From: Ichthyophis bannanicus
Lineage: Eukaryota > Chordata > Amphibia > Gymnophiona > Ichthyophiidae
Direction of reading: 5' to 3'
Length of the DNA: 64,000 bases
NCBI GenBank assembly: GCA_033557465.1
Contig: CM066035.1
Location: 922,708,522-922,772,521 of the forward strand
A model generated the notes under the pieces. It ran no database searches. It saw only the letters and a list, made by a program, of their open reading frames with translations, and was not told the DNA's origin. Both the position numbers and the translations under genes were made by a program. Below are positions 1 through 10,882 of this stretch, piece after piece. Position 1 is the first letter of the stretch. Each line of letters starts with the position of its first letter.

Positions 1-254
1 TGAAAGATTTGGGGGGAGTCTAAAGGAGGTAGATATTCCGAGGATAAACAGAAGTTAGTTTGCTTGTCAGCACTGGTGCAGGGCCTTTCTCGGGAGTTTT
101 GCCATTTCCGAGCAGTACGCTTTGTGCCCTACTAGAGGGGGCACTTCCCAATGAGGGAACAGGTTTTTCACGTGTCTGGACAAGGTTTTTAACCCCTCCG
201 CCGCTGCCAAAAAGCCCGGGAGGGAGTAGTTCCCATAGGGGAATAGCTCCAGGA

Positions 255-1580
255 GTTTTACCCCACCTAGGTCCAGATCACTTCCGACCAGTGAGTGCTG
301 GAGGTCATCGGGGAAGGCTATGCTCTCAAGTTTGCCTTTCCCTCTTGGAGGCCTTTGTGCGGTCTCCCTGCAAGGCGCCCTGCAAGATGCCAAACAACCA
401 GTGTGGATTGGGTCAATACGCCATATATTTTGTAGTTCCCAAAAAGGGGGGTATCTTCAGGCCTATCTTAGACCCAAAGCACGTAAATCGCTCTGGTCAG
501 TGATTGTGGCCGTCAGACAGGGCAAGTTCTTGACCTTGCTGGATCTCAAGAGGCCTACCTGCACATTCCCATCCAGCCAGAGCACTGGCAGTTTCTGTGA
601 TTCACAGTATCTATGGTGAATTTTCAGTTCGGAGCGTTACCTTTCGGTCCTCACAACAGCTCCCCACACTTTCACCTAGGTCATGGTAGTGGTTGCAGTT
701 TCTCTCCAGCAGGAGGGCATTCTGGTTCACCTGTACCTGGACATTTGGTTCATTCGAGCAAAATTGGAAGATGAGTGAAAGAACCACAGCCAGGGTGGTC
801 CAGTTTTTGCAGTCTTGGATGGGCCATCCATTTGACCTAGATTCAGCTTCAGCCAATGCAGAAGTTGGTGTAGCTGGGAGCCGATCCCAGACAAGCGAGG
901 ACAGGGTGTCCTTTCCTCAGGACCGCATTCACAGATTTGGGAGTTTCTCATGCTGAGGCCCCTGACGATGTGGCTTTACCTTCAGGTGTTAGGGTCTATG
1001 GCAGCAATCATCAAGTTGGTCCGTGGGCGTGAGCCTACATGAGACCCTTGCAGAGGGCTCTGTTGCAGAGATGGTCAGCACAGCTTCACCCGTTGGAGAA
1101 GCAGTTGCCCTGCCCATCATTAGCCAGGGTGGCTCTCAGTGGCTGCGGAGAGAAAAGCTTCTGGCGGGGATGCCACTGGAGGCTCCCAGTTGGGTCCCCC
1201 TTATGACAGACACTAGCTTGTCTGGATGGGGGGGCGCATTGCAAGACTCGGCACAGGGGGCCTGGTCTCAGAAGGAGACCACTCGGTCCATCAACCACTT
1301 GGAGATGAGCAGTGTTTTTGGAGCTTCAGGAGTTCAACAGTTTCCTGCAGGGGAAGGCAGTGAGAGTGTTCTGGGACAATGCCACCACAGTGGCGTACAT
1401 AAATCGATGAGAGGCACAGGCAGTGTGTAGTCAGAAGATGAGATAGCCCTATTAATGGAATGGGCGGAGGAGAACTTGCAAGCCCTGGTGGTGGCTCATG
1501 TGGCTGGCAGGGAGAATGTAGCGGCAGGCTACCTTAGCCATGTGCGCGTGGAACCCAGAAAGTGAATGCTGATCTAGGCG
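255..1580 (+). pseudogene. DIRS reverse transcriptase-RNase H remnant (copy A)
   Basis: The RT would copy element RNA into DNA and the RNase H would remove the RNA strand. Visible pieces are a VVPKKGG segment near 430, a block near 530-560 that aligns with the LDLKDAYLHIP region of other copies, and YLDIW near 735 in place of the catalytic YLDD motif. A later MTDTSLSGWGG block near 1200 matches the first catalytic Asp region of RNase H. The coding signal jumps between frames and contains many stops, so it cannot make the enzyme. Order and wording match copy E better than the other DIRS copies here. Confidence 0.75.
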
Positions 1581-1984
1581 ATGTTTTCCCAGTTAGTAAG
1601 GCTCTGGGGGCTGCTGATCATGGATCTCATGGCGACCTTCGAATCGGCAAAGATGAGCCTCTTCTACAGCCGGAGAAGAGAATGGATGTCGGAAGGTCTT
1701 GATGCATTGGTACAGCATTGGTCCAGAGGGGAGTTCCTCTGTTTGTTCCCTCCGTGTGTGCTAATCGGGTGAGTGGTGCAACAGATAGAGACGCATCAAG
1801 GATTGGTCATCCTGCTTGCTCCCAATTGACCACGAAGACCATGGTATGATGATCTGGTCTGGCTGGTTGTAGACTGGCCTTGGCGTCTGCCAGCTCGGAT
1901 GGATCTATTGGTGCAGGGCCCTGCCCGGATGACTCTAGCAGATCGCTTCTCGCGTAAGGCATGGCTCCAGAGAGTGCTCTGTTA

Positions 1985-2880
1985 AGGAAGCGAGGCTACT
2001 CAGCCCAGGTAATAACAACCTTGTTTAAGGCATGCAAACCCTCCACTATACTCTCCTATATACAGATTTGAAGATTGGTGTGTAGAGCAGGGCTGTCGGC
2101 CCTGAACACCTCTGTGCAGGAGGTGCTGGCTTTTCTTCAGGTAGGTTTGGAGAAGGGCCTCCAAGTACAGGTGGCAGCTATAACCTGATACCCTGGTAGG
2201 GTACAGAGTGTGTCTCTAGGGCCCACCCGGATGTCATCCGCTTCCTACAAGCGGTGAAACAGGTGCTACCTCCTGTGAGGTCAGTAATTACACCTTGGGA
2301 CCTCAATCTGGCATTGTCTGCATTGACGGAGGCACCTTTTGAGCCGCTTTCTGCTTATACTTTGAAGACTGTGGTTTTGGTTGCGATTCATTCGGCCAGG
2401 AGAATTTCCAAGTTTTAGGCACTGTCGTGTCTGGGACCCTTCCTCTTCATATCCAAGGAGAAGGTGATTCTTCGTCCAGTACCACCTTTCTTGCCCAAGG
2501 TGCTCTCTGCTTGTTATGTAAATCAATCTGTAACATTGCCGGTTTTCTCGAGGGCAGGGGAAACCCCAGAAGATTTCCCACCTATGACTCTTGGATGTAT
2601 GCTGGGTTCTTTGACATTATTTATGGAGTACGGATCTGTTTCAGAAAACAGACTGCCTATTTGGAGGCCCACATGAAGGAGAGGCAGCTTCCAAGGCTTC
2701 CATTCCCAATGGGCGAGGGAAGCCATTTCCTCAGCCTGTTTATTGCGGAGAAGGGCAATGCCTGCAAATTTGAGGGCTCATTCAACAAGAGCCAGGCTGC
2801 GTCATGGGCGTAAGCTAGTTTGATTCCGCCAGTGGATATCTGCAAGGTTGTCCTTACATGTGGTCCCTTTACACAAAGCG
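1985..2880 (+). pseudogene. DIRS tyrosine recombinase remnant (copy A)
   Basis: The recombinase of DIRS elements inserts a circular DNA copy into the genome instead of an integrase. The catalytic-arginine box reads HSARRIS near 2390-2410, followed by a segment matching the PKV..(A/S)..VNQ region of copy E, and RAHSTRA near 2780 for the HxxR box. The frame is interrupted by stops, for example directly after ARRISKF. The segment that should hold the catalytic tyrosine is missing or unrecognisable where the sequence meets CR1. Confidence 0.7.
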
Positions 2881-2886
2881 GAAGTA

Positions 2887-3378
2887 AGGATGTGGTGTGG
2901 TTGAAAGCTACAGGCCAGTTAGTTTAACTTTGGTGGTGAGTAAATTATTGGAAACGCTGCTGAAAGAGAAAATAGTGAGGTTTCTGTAGTCCAGCGGATT
3001 GCAGGATCCGAGGCAGCGTGGATTCACCAGAGGCAGGTCTTGTCAGACAAATCTGATTGATTTCTTTGACTGGGTGACCAGGGAGTTGGACCGAGGGAGA
3101 GCCCTAGATGTGGTGTATTTAGATTTCAGTAAAGCCTTTGACACTGTTTCTCACAGGCGACTTATAAAAAACTGAGCACCCTAGGGATGGACCCTAAAGT
3201 TACTGCTTGGGTTAGAAATTGGTTGGGTGGGAGGCGACAGAGTACAAGTAAATGGAGCTCACTCTGAGGAGAAGGTTGTTACCAGTGGTGTGCCCCAGGG
3301 ATCTGTCCTTGGTCCGATTCTTTTTAACATCTTTGTTAGTGATATAGCGGAAGGACTGTCGGGTAAGGTTTGCCTCTC
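2887..3378 (+). mobile_element. CR1-type LINE fragment, RT domain
   Basis: This is an internal CR1 fragment truncated at both ends. In scattered frames it gives the RT blocks typical of this clade: a YRPVSL-like start, RQRGFTRGRSCQTNLIDFFD, DVVYLDFSKAFDTVSH, and GVPQGSVLGPILFN close to 3290-3330. A homologous stretch lies on the opposite strand at about 55380-56150. The fragment separates DIRS copies A and B with no visible target duplication, so a rearrangement probably joined these pieces. Confidence 0.85.
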
Positions 3379-3384
3379 TGCTTG

Positions 3385-4500
3385 GAGTTCATAGGAGCTC
3401 GACTGGACAGGCCAAAGCCTTTCTTCCCTTGGACAGGGCAGACCTCCTCAGGGCCCTGACCACTGATGTGCAACACCATCACGCAGTGTTTGCTTGGTCC
3501 ATGCTCTGCCTACTGGGACACATGGCATCCACAGTCCATGTGATTCCCAATGCCCACCTCCACGTGCGGGCAGCTCGATGGTGTCTCCGCTCACAGTGGA
3601 CACAAGCCATGGGCAGGCTCCGGGACAAGGTCTTAGTGTCCCGTCAGGTAGCGGAGTCACTCAACTGGTGACAGGGCACACAGCACCTGCAAGAGGGCAT
3701 GCCCTTCTACTCCCCAAATCCCCAGAGGGTCCTTACTTCGAATGTGTCCCTAATGCACTGGGGTGCCTACTATGAGGAACTGCACACACAGGGCAACTAG
3801 TCCCTACCGGACAGCCAGCAACAGATCTTCCTGCTGGAGTTCAAGGCCATTTTTCAGGCAATCAGGGCCTTTACCACCACCTGCAGAACCAGTCGATGCT
3901 GGTCCAAACGGACAGCCAGGTCACGATGTTATACCTGAACAAGCAGGTAGGCACAGGGTCTCAGCATCTCTGCCAGGAGGCAGTAGCCCTCTGCTCGTAC
4001 GCGATTCATCAGGGAATGCTCCTCAGGGTGGTATACCTTCTGGGCCAAGACAGTGCCCCAGCGGACTGGCTGAACAGGATCCTCCAGCCACACGAATGGC
4101 AACTAGACACCAGGGTGGCACAGCAGCTCTTCTGACTCTGGGGAACCCCAAGTCTGGATCTCTTTGTCAGCCCAACCAATGCTAAGCTGCCCCACTTCCG
4201 CTGTCCCCAACTGCATCCGTCCTGGGTAGCAGCAGACACCTGCCTCATCTCGTGGTCGGAGGGCCTTCTGTTTGCTTTCACTCCCATACCACTAATAGCC
4301 CGAACCCTCTTCAAGGTCTTGCGGGACAAGGCCTCCATGATTCTAATGGCCCCGCAGTGGCCCAGGCAGCCTTGTTTTCCCCTTTGGCTCTGTCTCTCGA
4401 CAGAGCTCCTGGTCCCTCAGGGGAATGCCCCGGGTCTACTGACCGGGGAGGAAGGGCTCCCTTCACCTCAACCTGGGGTCTCTGTCGTTAACCTCATGGC
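3385..4500 (+). pseudogene. DIRS RT C-terminus and RNase H remnant (copy B)
   Basis: The segment opens with the LEFIGA-like block that follows the RT palm in DIRS proteins, continues through LLGHMASTVHVIPNAHLHVRAARWCLRSQW near 3505-3600, and then an RNase H-like part (QTDSQVTMLYLNKQVGTGSQHLCQEA near 3905-3980, then LGQDSAPADWLNR). It ends in the LNLMAAEW-type linker before the recombinase. Several frame changes separate these blocks, so no working protein is possible. It is closest to copy I at 40900-42050. Confidence 0.8.
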
Positions 4501-4935
4501 TGCTGAATGGGTAGCATTATCATCCTTCAACCTCCAAAGGGAGGTAGAGGAAGTCCTCCTGGCCTCTAGTAAGAACTCCACGAGACGGGCCTATGCCTTC
4601 AAGTGGCACAGATTCTCAGTATGGTGTGTAGAGCAGTGTGTTGACCCATTCTCTTGCAGGTGCACACAGTGTTACAGTACTTGTTTCACTTTGCGCAAAC
4701 CAGACGCAAGTCCAACTCCGTCACAGTGCACCTGAGCGCGCACTCAGCACACCATCATTTCATAGATGGCAAACCTCTTTCTGCGCAGCCCCTTATTACC
4801 CGAGTTATGCAGGTCCTTCTGTTGTCTAAGCCTCCCATCCGCCCGCACCTGGCCGAATGGGATCTCAACATGGTTCTAACTCAGCTCACCAAGCCACCTT
4901 TCGAACCTATGTTATCTCTCCTGGAAGGTTGTCTT

Positions 4936-5130
4936 TCTCCAGGACCAAGCAGGAAGTCAGTCCTCTCATATGGGTGACATCGACATCGATGGAGCCCCCG
5001 TGCGGAGCATTTCCCCAGCTTTCTAAGAAAGCCTTTGGGAATACTGCACGCATGCGCAGTCCCCTTCCCGCCTAAAGGTGCCATCTTGTTCAGTCTTTCT
5101 TTTTCCGTGGAGCCCAACGGACGTCTGTCC
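4936..5130 (+). repeat. Left inverted terminal repeat of DIRS copy C
   Basis: Starts tctccaggaccaagcagg and is the inverted match of 15830-16010, including the ATGTCACCCATATG box, the reverse of CATATGGGTGACAT. The same left-end sequence starts copies I, K and N and, in a diverged form, D, H and O. Confidence 0.9.
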
Positions 5131-5334
5131 ATGTCACCCGGAAAAGTTGACTTTTTTTTTGCGATTTCTTAGTCCTCCTTCTCCGGTTCGATGCCGGTTC
5201 CCCTTCCCGCTGGGTTTAGTACACCGGTATCGAGTCTGTCTTCTATTTTTTGGTTTTTGCCCTTCGTGGCTGGCGTTCGCGCCCTTTTTTTCTTTTCCCT
5301 GGAAGTTGACATCGCGGGGGTTCTTTTTTCCCTG

Positions 5335-7197
5335 ATGGCTTCCAGTGGTTTCAAAAAGTGTGAACAGTGTAAGAAATTGATGTCTCTCACCGACACACAT
5401 GACTGCTGCCTTCGATGCCTGGGACCGGATCATGATCCTAAGGTCTGTGTCCCGTGTGGCAAAGTGTCCACCAAGGCACTTCGAAACTGCCAGCATAAGA
5501 AAGAACGGATTTTTTCTGACTCTGCCTCCGGCCAGGCCCGGACCTCGTCTGAGGCCTCGACATCTCGGGAGTCTGACCCTGAGCACCGCCGAGGTTCCTC
5601 GGACAGGGGGTCCCCCGATCAGGAGCATAAGAGGAAGAAAAGGCTCGTGAGGGCGGCGTCGGATGAGGTCCCTGGTTCCTCGTGGGCCAGGTCTCGGACC
5701 CCAGACCGCCGCCCCGGGCCCTTGGAGCAGGAGAAGCCGTCCAAGATGCCTCGCATGGAGCCGGAGTCCGCCGGGCACGTAAGTCCTGTTGTCCTCGAGG
5801 ACTCTCCTCCTAGGGAGCTGACGTCGGGCCCGGCACCACCAGGGCCCGAGTCAGTAGTTGCTGAGTCTCCTGAGCTTGGACTCAGGCTGACAGCCTTGGA
5901 GTGCAGATTGTCTGCCTTCATGGATCAGCAGCGGGTACTGATGGCCAGCCTCGCTGGTGCATCTGCTCCGACCACCGGGACATTAACGTCTAAGTTGACC
6001 CCGGAGACCAAGCCAATACTCGAGACCATGAAGGCTCAAAGTCATCCTCGGTCACGGTCACCCTCGACCTCTCGCTCGGGACCGAGGGCGTCGACGCCGG
6101 TGCCTTCGGCGTCGGGACGGGTGCCAACGAGGCCCACGTGGTCGGAGTCCCCCGACGACTCTTCGGATGACTCCGCGTGGGAGACGGAGGACGAGGAGTC
6201 CCCCGACACCTTTCGAACTCGGTGCATCCTTTTGGACTCACCGCAGTCCGAGCCCCAGAGTAGGTCCCCCCTGGAGGACACCCGGTTCTAGGAGTTCATC
6301 CGGGATATGGCCAAGGCTTTGGCGATTCCCGCGGACCCTGAGGAGGAGCCTCGAGCCGAAGAGCTCGAGGCCCTCCAGTATGACTCTCCTCTGAAGGAGG
6401 CCTTTACTGTGCCGGTTCCTCCGATGCTGGAACGGCTCCTCTTCCGGATGTGGGAGGCACCGGCCTCTGCGCCGGTTTTGAGCAAGCAGGTCAATTCCAT
6501 CTATCGACTCCGTAAGAGCCCTGGCTTCCAGAAGGCGCAGCTGCCGCACCGTTCCATGGTGGTGGAATCGGCCATGCATCGTCTGAAGAGCCAGAAGATG
6601 CACTCTGTGGTGCCTCCCGGGAGGGAGGCCCGGAACCTGGATGCGCTTGGCAGAAAGTTCTTCCAGGGCTCGATGCTTGCTTGCCGTGTCCAGTCCTACC
6701 AGCTGTACTTGGGCATGTACTTACGAGACCTGGCGAAGGAAATTGCCGGGTTCTCTGCTGGCCTCTCCGGGGAACCTTTGCAGAGGTTCAAGACCTTGTC
6801 CTCAGGAATCCGGGAATGCTCAAAGTTCATGTCCCGAGCGGCCTGCGATGTCTTCGAGGCTTCGGCCTTTGTAGCGGCAGCCGGCATCGGGGCCCAACGC
6901 CAGGCATGGCTGCAGTCATCGGACCTCGAGCCCTGGGTGCAGGACAAGTTGGGTGATGTCCCTTGCCGAGGTGAAAAGCTTTTTGGCAAGCCCATGGCTG
7001 AGAAGGCTGCTGAGATCGAAACCGAGCACCTGACTAGGACGAGGCTGTCCAGAAAAACTTCTGCCCCTTCTCATAAGAAGGGCTCGGGTAAGAAGTCCTT
7101 TTACCCGAGGAAGGCAGCTGCCTACAAACCTTTCCCTCAGTACCAGGCCTCCCCAGCAGGGTCAGCAGGCCAAGGGGCAGGGACATGGGCCCCGTAG
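5335..7197 (+). pseudogene. DIRS Gag of copy C with one in-frame stop
   Basis: Gag would form the nucleoprotein particle in which reverse transcription takes place. The ATG at 5335 starts MASSGFKKC and is matched by ATGs at the same place in copies K and N. Residues 7-42 hold a Cys/His cluster: CX2C, then CX2CX4HX4C (a CCHC zinc knuckle), then another Cys. A long Ser/Pro/Arg-rich, probably disordered region follows. After the stop the same frame continues (6292-7197) with an alpha-rich capsid-like part (LLFRMWEAP, GRKFFQGSMLACRVQSYQLYLGMY) and a basic tail. The only break I see is TAG at 6289-6291, where copy K has a Ser codon TCG. Confidence 0.85.
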
Positions 7198-9165
7198 GCA
7201 GAAGACCCCCAAGCTTCTGGCTCCTGCTCCCATTCAGCAGGCAGGGGTTTTTTGACTCCCACAGCATAGCCTTTCCACCTCTGCTGCCCCATCCCTGCAC
7301 AGGAGGTCGTCTAGCCCTGTTTGCCCACAGGTGGCCACCCATTACAGGAGATGCTTGGGTATTGAGCATAGTCCACAAGGGCTATATGCTCCATTTCCAG
7401 CAGTTGCCTCCTCCCTACTTCCCAGGGGAGTCTCCACGACCTCCTCTGCACACAGACCTCCTCCTTCAAGAACTTCAAGGTCTGCTTCTGGATAAGGTGG
7501 TGGAGCCTGTACCTCCCCGCCTGCAGGTTTACGGTTTCTACTCCAGGTACTTCCTCGTACCAAAGAGAACCGGTGGCATCAGGCCTATTCTCAACCTCAG
7601 GATTCTAAACAAGTTCTTGGAGAAAGAAAAGTTCAAGATGCTTACTCTTGGAACACCTCTGCCCTACCTCCAGCAGGGAGATTGGCTATGCTCCTTAGAT
7701 CTAAAGGATGCATACACTCACATCCTCATTCATCCAGACCACAGAAAGTACCTCAGGTACATTGTGGGAGGAAACCATTACCAGTACAGAGTACTGCCCT
7801 TTGGCCTAACCTCTGCCCCAAGGGTCTTTACAAAGTGCCTGGCAGTGGTGGCGGCCTACTTGAGGAATCAAGGTGTTTGTCTTCCCCTACCTGGACAACT
7901 GGCTCATCAGGAGTCAGACTTACCAGGAGGCCAGGCAAGCCACCCTCCGAACTGTTTCCCTCCTTCAGCACCTGGGATTTGTCATAAACTTCGCAAAGTC
8001 CACTTTGCTCCCCTTCCCGAACCTGGAGTTCATAGGGGCGCAGCTGGACTCCCTGCAAGCAAAGGCTTACTTGCCAGAAGACAGGGCACAAAGGCTCATA
8101 GACTTGGCAGACCAGTTTCTAAGCCTGCCAAGGGTTTCCTCCAGACTCTGTCTGAGGCTCCTAGGCCATATGGCATCGACAGTGCATGTGACCCCAAACG
8201 CCCGCCTCCACTTGCGACCTGCACAGTGGTGCCTCAGGACTCAGTGGAAGCAAGCCACAGGAGGCCTCACAGAAAAAGTACGATTGTCCAAACCATTCCT
8301 GAACTCCCTACAGTGGTGGCTACACCCCCCCAACTTACTACCTGGGGTGCCTTTTCAGGTGCCTGTTTCCACAGTGTTGTTGACAACCGATGCCTCCTTG
8401 CAGGGCTGAGATGCACATTGTTTGGAGAGGTGCACCCAGGGCCTGTGGTCTCCATGGGAGGCCACGCAACAAATCAACCTACTGGAACTCCAGGCTATTC
8501 GCTTAGCCCTCAAAACTTCTCTCACACCTTGGCTCACCAGTCTGTTCTGGTACAGATGGACAGTCAAGTGGCCATGTTCTATGTGAACAAACAAGGAGGC
8601 ACTGGGTCCAGGCTCCTGTGTCAGGAGGCACAGACCCTTTGCTCTTTTGCGCTCAGGCACAACATGTTTCTCAAGGCTGTTTATCTCCCTGGCCAGGAGA
8701 ACTTCCTGGCAGACAGGTTGAGCAGGGTTCTGCAGCCCCACGAGTGGCAACTGCACCCCTTAGTGACTCAAAAAAAGTTTCCTGAAATGGGGACTTCCAT
8801 CCATAGATCTCTTTGCCAGTCCCCTGAACGGGCAGCTACCCAGGTTCTGTTCCAGGCAACCGCATCCCCTGAGGTTAGCAGCGGATGCCTTCCTGATTTC
8901 TTGGTCCCAGGGCCTCCTGTATGCGTTTCCTCCCACGCCTCTGGTAGCCCGAACCTTGTTCAGGATTCTAAGGGACGAGGCCTCGGTACTTCTGGTAGCC
9001 CCCAGGTGGCCGAGGCAGCCCTGGTTCCCACTTCTGCTTCAACTAGCAGTGGAAACACCACTACCTTTGGGGTTGCAACCTGATCTTCTCTCTCAGGATC
9101 AGGGTTCCCTTCTGCACCCCAATCTCAAATCTCTCAATTTGATGGCCTGGAGGCTGCAAGGGTAG
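7198..9165 (+). pseudogene. DIRS RT-RNase H of copy C, frameshifted, YLDN active site
   Basis: The frame overlaps the end of gag by a few codons. RT blocks in order: GFYSRYFLVPKRTGGIRPIL near 7535-7595, DWLCSLDLKDAYTHILIHP near 7680-7735, QYRVLPFGLTSAPRVFTKCL near 7780-7840, then YLDNW near 7890 where YLDD is expected. A frameshift just before that motif moves the coding signal to the frame that runs to a stop at 8407-8409. RNase H continues after another shift near 8530 (LVQMDSQVAMFYVNKQGGTGS, then LPGQENFLADRLSRVLQPHEWQL). The enzyme cannot be made, both from the frameshifts and from Asp to Asn at the metal-binding motif. Confidence 0.85.
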
Positions 9166-10199
9166 TCTTGGCTCCCTGGGGCCTGCCTCAGGATGTGGAA
9201 GAGGTGGTCTTGGCCTCTAGAAAGCAATCCACCAGGAAAACCTATGCCCTGAAGTGGAGAAGGTTCTCCTTGTGGTGTCAGCAACGTAAGGAAGAACTTT
9301 TCTCCTGCACTGTGCCAGTAGTGCTTCAGTACCTGCTGCACTTGTCCAATCAGGGCCTTAAGTCCAATTCTGTTCGGGTCCACCTCTCTGCTCTGGCAGC
9401 TCACCACTCACTGGTGGAGGGACACTCTTTGTCGGTTCACCCCTTGGTGTCCAGGTTTCTCAGAGGCTTGCTCTTGCTCAAGCCTCCTCTCCGTCCACCG
9501 GCCCCTGAGTGGAAGTTGAATGTGGTCTTGCAGCAGCTGACTCGCCCACCTTTTGAGCCGGCTACATGTCCCCTCCGCTTCCTTTCTTGGAAGACTCTAT
9601 TCCTAGTGGCCCTGACCTCGGCCAGGCGAGTGAGTGAGCTTCAAGCCCTGGTCTGTGACAGGCCATACACTCACTTCTATAGGAACATGGTAGTCCTTAG
9701 GACTCATCCTAAGTTCCTCCCAAAGGTTGTCTCCTCTTTCCATCTCAACCAGGAGGTGGTTCTTCCAACGTTCTTCCCTAGGCCCCATGCCAGCCGGGCT
9801 GAGACAGTCCTGCATACCCTGGACTGTAGAAGGGCCTTATCCTTCCACCTTGAACGTATGCAGGGGCATAGGAGGGCTACTCAGCTCTTCGTATCTTTTG
9901 ACCCTAATAACTTGGGGTTACCTGTCTCCAAGTGTACCTTGTCCATCTGGGTGGCTGACTGTATCACCTGGGCTTACAAGGCAGCTGACCTTCCCTTGCA
10001 GGGTCGGGTCACGGCCCACCGTGTCAGGGCAATGGCTGCCTTAGTAGCTCATCTCTGCTCTGTACCATTGGCAGACATCTGTAGGGCTGCAACTTGGTCC
10101 TCAAGCCAGACTTTTGCGGCCCATTACTGCCTAGAGAGGGAGTCCTGTAGGGACAGTGCTTTCGGTCAGGCAGTGCTCCGGAATCTCTTCGAGGTTTAG
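9084..10199 (+). CDS. DIRS tyrosine recombinase of copy C, intact reading frame
   Basis: Tyrosine recombinases cut and rejoin DNA through a covalent 3'-phosphotyrosine; in DIRS elements they integrate the circular cDNA. The frame is open from 9084 to the TAG at 10197-10199. The true start is unclear: no ATG lies at the expected N-terminus, and numbering below begins at codon 9168. Residues about 8-105 form the helical DNA-binding domain (STRKTYALKWRRFSLWC). The catalytic domain has Arg154 in SARRVSEL, His284-x-x-Arg287 in TAHRVRAM, Trp310 in AATWSS and Tyr320 in AAHYCLE, the expected R-HxxR-H/W-Y set. No stop or frameshift is visible, in contrast to gag and RT of the same element. Expression is unknown. 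Confidence 0.85.
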   Translation, partial: SSLSGSGFPSAPQSQISQFDGLEAARVVLAPWGLPQDVEEVVLASRKQSTRKTYALKWRRFSLWCQQRKEELFSCTVPVVLQYLLHLSNQGLKSNSVRVHLSALAAHHSLVEGHSLSVHPLVSRFLRGLLLLKPPLRPPAPEWKLNVVLQQLTRPPFEPATCPLRFLSWKTLFLVALTSARRVSELQALVCDRPYTHFYRNMVVLRTHPKFLPKVVSSFHLNQEVVLPTFFPRPHASRAETVLHTLDCRRALSFHLERMQGHRRATQLFVSFDPNNLGLPVSKCTLSIWVADCITWAYKAADLPLQGRVTAHRVRAMAALVAHLCSVPLADICRAATWSSSQTFAAHYCLERESCRDSAFGQAVLRNLFEV

Positions 10200-10333
10200 G
10201 CAACTCCTACTCTCCAGCCCTCTGGTTGGGCTACCGGTTGGGGTATGTTTCAGTGAAATCCTTTTTCTGATGCAGCGGCTAGAGGGAGCTCATTTTTCAG
10301 CTCTGGGTCCCCGGTAGCCTGAAGCTGGGGAGT

Positions 10334-10380
10334 CCCATATGTGAGGACTGACTTCCTGCTTGGTCCTGGAGAAAGAGTAG
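10334..10380 (+). repeat. ICR of copy C, left half (interrupted by copy D)
   Basis: Reverse complement of the left end of the element (gacttcctgcttggtcctggaga). Its other half resumes at 15709. Intact ICRs at 44329, 51338 and 63505 show the uninterrupted arrangement. Confidence 0.9.
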
Positions 10381-10600
10381 ATCTCCAGGAACAAGCAGGA
10401 ATGAGTCTTCACATGGGTATCGTCGGTACCGACGGAGCCTGCGTGGGAACGCTCCCCAGTGTCCTTAAAGAAAGCTTTTGGGAGCATCCCACAGCGCCTA
10501 CGCGCTTCCTTCCCGCCTTTCCTAACTGCCTCTCTCCAGTTCTTCTTTTCCGCGGAGCCAGCAGGTCGTGTTTCCTGTCACCGCTGAAGAATTTCTTATT
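10381..10600 (+). repeat. Left inverted terminal repeat and leader of copy D
   Basis: Begins (a)tctccaggaacaagcagg and matches, inverted, 15520-15690 (GCTCCGTCGGTACCGACG and the AAAGCTTTCTTTAAGGA stretch). The leader beyond it is T-rich, like the gag leader of copy O. Confidence 0.88.
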
Positions 10601-10619
10601 TTCTTTTATTTCTCTTTAG

Positions 10620-10882
10620 TTGCGTGTTGGCAAGCAAAAGCCAACCAGATGGATGCTGAAAATTCTGCTTTAGATAGACTTTCAAAGTCTACTACTGCTC
10701 CTTTTAGAAAGAGGTTGTTCAAAAAAGGATCTTTCCCAAAGAAAGGGAAATTTTCTTCTTATGGTCAGGCCTCTTCTCAAGGTCGTTTTGCTACAAAGAA
10801 ACAGCAACAACCAAAACAGACCAAAGCTCAGGCTGCGAGGACTGCTATGGCCCAACAGCCTCAGCCTCCTCAGGGCCTTTGA
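10620..10882 (+). pseudogene. Gag C-terminal remnant of copy D after large internal deletion
   Basis: The leader passes at about 10630 straight into the sequence that in copy O lies at 60178, close to the gag 3' end. What remains encodes ANQMDAENSALDRLSKS followed by a Lys/Gln-rich basic tail ending in PQPPQGL. The zinc knuckle, the disordered region and the capsid-like part are missing. Compared with copy O about 1.9 kb has been lost. Such a copy could spread only with Gag supplied from elsewhere, if at all. Confidence 0.8.

Larger units (their letters stand above)
1..2885 (+). mobile_element. DIRS retrotransposon copy A, partial (family 2)
   Basis: This copy enters the window in the 3' part of gag and runs through reverse transcriptase, RNase H and tyrosine recombinase before stopping against a CR1 fragment near 2887. 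It is assigned to the same family as copy E (21236-27122) because the end of gag, the VVPKK segment of the RT and the ARRIS segment of the recombinase match E in order and spacing. No ICR or right terminal repeat follows, so the 3' end has been lost. Frames are broken throughout. The left end lies outside the window. Confidence 0.8.

Noticed and set aside
5134..5778. 214-codon minus-strand frame across the C gag leader
   Set aside because: It is antisense to a recognisable Gag with a zinc knuckle and is Arg/Pro-rich because of GC-rich codons on the other strand. No homologous frame is kept at the same place in copy K.
10595..10625. Splice acceptor (tttctctttag) in the leader of copy D
   Set aside because: The T-rich leader aligns with copy O without an intron break at that point; the nearby junction is better explained by deletion.
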